NCBI GenBank assembly: GCA_018304205.1
Contig: JAGVWR010000052.1
Location: 1 to 6,863 of the forward strand
DNA from: Candidatus Pacearchaeota archaeon
GTDB taxonomy: Archaea > Nanobdellota > Nanobdellia > Pacearchaeales > GW2011-AR1
DNA length: 6,863 nt
Direction: 5' to 3'
A model generated the notes under the pieces. The model did not search any database, had not been told where the DNA came from, and was given only the letters and a program-made list of their open reading frames with translations. The position numbers and the translations under genes are program-made. The first letter of the stretch is position 1; each line of letters opens with the position of its first letter. Below are positions 6,463 to 6,863 of the stretch, one piece after another.

Positions 6463-6863
6463 TTAAAGATCTCTATCTGCTCCTATGAGTAAAGGACCTT
6501 CAACTTGAGAGGCAAAATTTGCACCGCCAGCAACAGCATTTGGTAAACAGTCAAGGTATATTTTCTTAGTTTGTGTGCTTGGATTCCAACTAGCCACAAT
6601 ATATTTCCACTGATTATTTGCAACTGAAGAGGTAGACACTAAATTAGTTTCTCCGCCAGGATGGCTATTGGCAAATGATACTATGTTTCCAGAGCTTCTT
6701 TCGAGATCAAAGAAATTTCTATAATTACCGACACCACCATCTTCCGCATCAGTTGTTCCAAGATGAACTATCGCATCTCCATTTGGATCAGGCGAACTAT
6801 CAGCATCAAATTTTACCCATGCTCCAACTGTGAATCCGGTTGTTCTTAAATTTGTAAAATCAC
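6463..6863 (-). CDS. LamG / concanavalin A-like domain fragment of the split surface protein, 5' end outside the window
   Basis: The reverse strand is open from the window edge for 132 codons to a TAA at 6465-6463. The translation begins DFTNLRTTGFTVGAWVKFDA, where FTVGAWVK is the classic LamG_3 jelly-roll strand. Then come AIVHLGTTD, FFDLERSSGNIVSF, NNQWKYIVASWNPSTQTKKI-YLD (the W-x(2)-[IV]-A-x-[WY] and ylDG strand pair) and VEGPLLIGAD, which is where LamG normally shows I-G-A/G. After this the fold expects a strand of the type NGTIDEVRIYN before R-x-L-S-xx-E-[IV]. That strand is absent, and the RSLSDSEV ending appears at once in another frame. The frame ends with ADRDL and stop. LamG domains bind sugars or proteins, or act as structural modules in surface proteins. 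The domain belongs to the gene continuing at 6442-4176. Confidence 0.72.
   Translation of the reverse strand, partial: DFTNLRTTGFTVGAWVKFDADSSPDPNGDAIVHLGTTDAEDGGVGNYRNFFDLERSSGNIVSFANSHPGGETNLVSTSSVANNQWKYIVASWNPSTQTKKIYLDCLPNAVAGGANFASQVEGPLLIGADRDL

Larger units (their letters stand above)
4176..6863 (-). pseudogene. Large multidomain surface-protein gene, split by two frame breaks and 5'-incomplete in the window
   Basis: Three consecutive minus-strand frames read as one protein. The first (to a TAA at 6465-6463) is LamG-like. The second opens just after it and begins within the typical LamG ending. The third overlaps the second's end and supplies the membrane anchor. The second frame has no ATG near its beginning (only TTG at 6442, coding Leu in SQLCNIPPG), and the third has only GTG (4472, coding Val in SCGVKTISS). 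Both shifts go in the same sense: each requires a -1 change or a lost base (loss of 3n+1 nt). Reconstructed order is LamG, three C...NAH...C repeats, Ig-like region, PKD, second PKD-like region, Cys-rich modules, LPFF motif, membrane helix and basic tail, over 880 residues within the window. It is either a decayed gene, an assembly or sequencing artefact, or, for the second break, a recoded gene. The true start lies beyond 6863. Confidence 0.7.

Overview
This window is AT-rich and densely packed, and every gene I can support lies on the minus strand. It most likely comes from an archaeon, probably of the DPANN superphylum (Pacearchaeota or Woesearchaeota style). Two things point there. One is the archaeal gene trio oapA-oapB-oapC (Era-like GTPase, DUF2073 protein, Zn-ribbon protein). 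The other is a set of secreted, cysteine-rich, sequon-rich surface proteins built from PKD, LamG and small Cys repeats, with a membrane anchor at the C terminus. The lineage is an inference from protein style; there is no rRNA or other marker here.

Layout in the direction of transcription, from high to low coordinates. (1) 6863 to 4176 is one large multidomain surface-protein gene. It enters from beyond the window and is now split into three reading frames: a LamG-like fragment (6463-6863), a 651-codon segment with three C...NAH...C repeats, an Ig-like region, PKD and Cys-rich modules (4487-6442), and a C-terminal piece with a terminal membrane anchor (4176-4472). Neither downstream piece has an ATG start, and the protein reads smoothly across both breaks once the frame is changed. 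I therefore read it as one gene with two frame disruptions. (2) 4138 to 1442 is an intact 898-aa secreted protein with an N-terminal signal peptide, a central PKD domain, one C-terminal membrane helix and a cytoplasmic domain of about 100 residues. (3) 1435 to 1 holds oapA, oapB and oapC, the last cut off by the window edge.

Spacing is tight: 37 nt between the two surface genes, 6 nt before oapA, 26 nt before oapB and 47 nt before oapC. Co-transcription of surface protein, oapA and oapB is plausible. oapC has an AT-rich TATA-like element placed where a leaderless start could use it. In Haloferax volcanii the oap genes sit beside the main replication origin, so orc1/cdc6 and an origin may lie near this window, although none is seen inside it. 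No tRNA, rRNA, CRISPR array, transposase or insertion sequence was recognised, and no gap above 300 bases lacks a gene.

The points most worth a second look are the two frame breaks (one of which appears to have removed a strand of the LamG fold), the Cys-flanked N-[AS]-H repeat, and the LPFF-plus-helix-plus-basic-tail C terminus that looks like a sorting signal.
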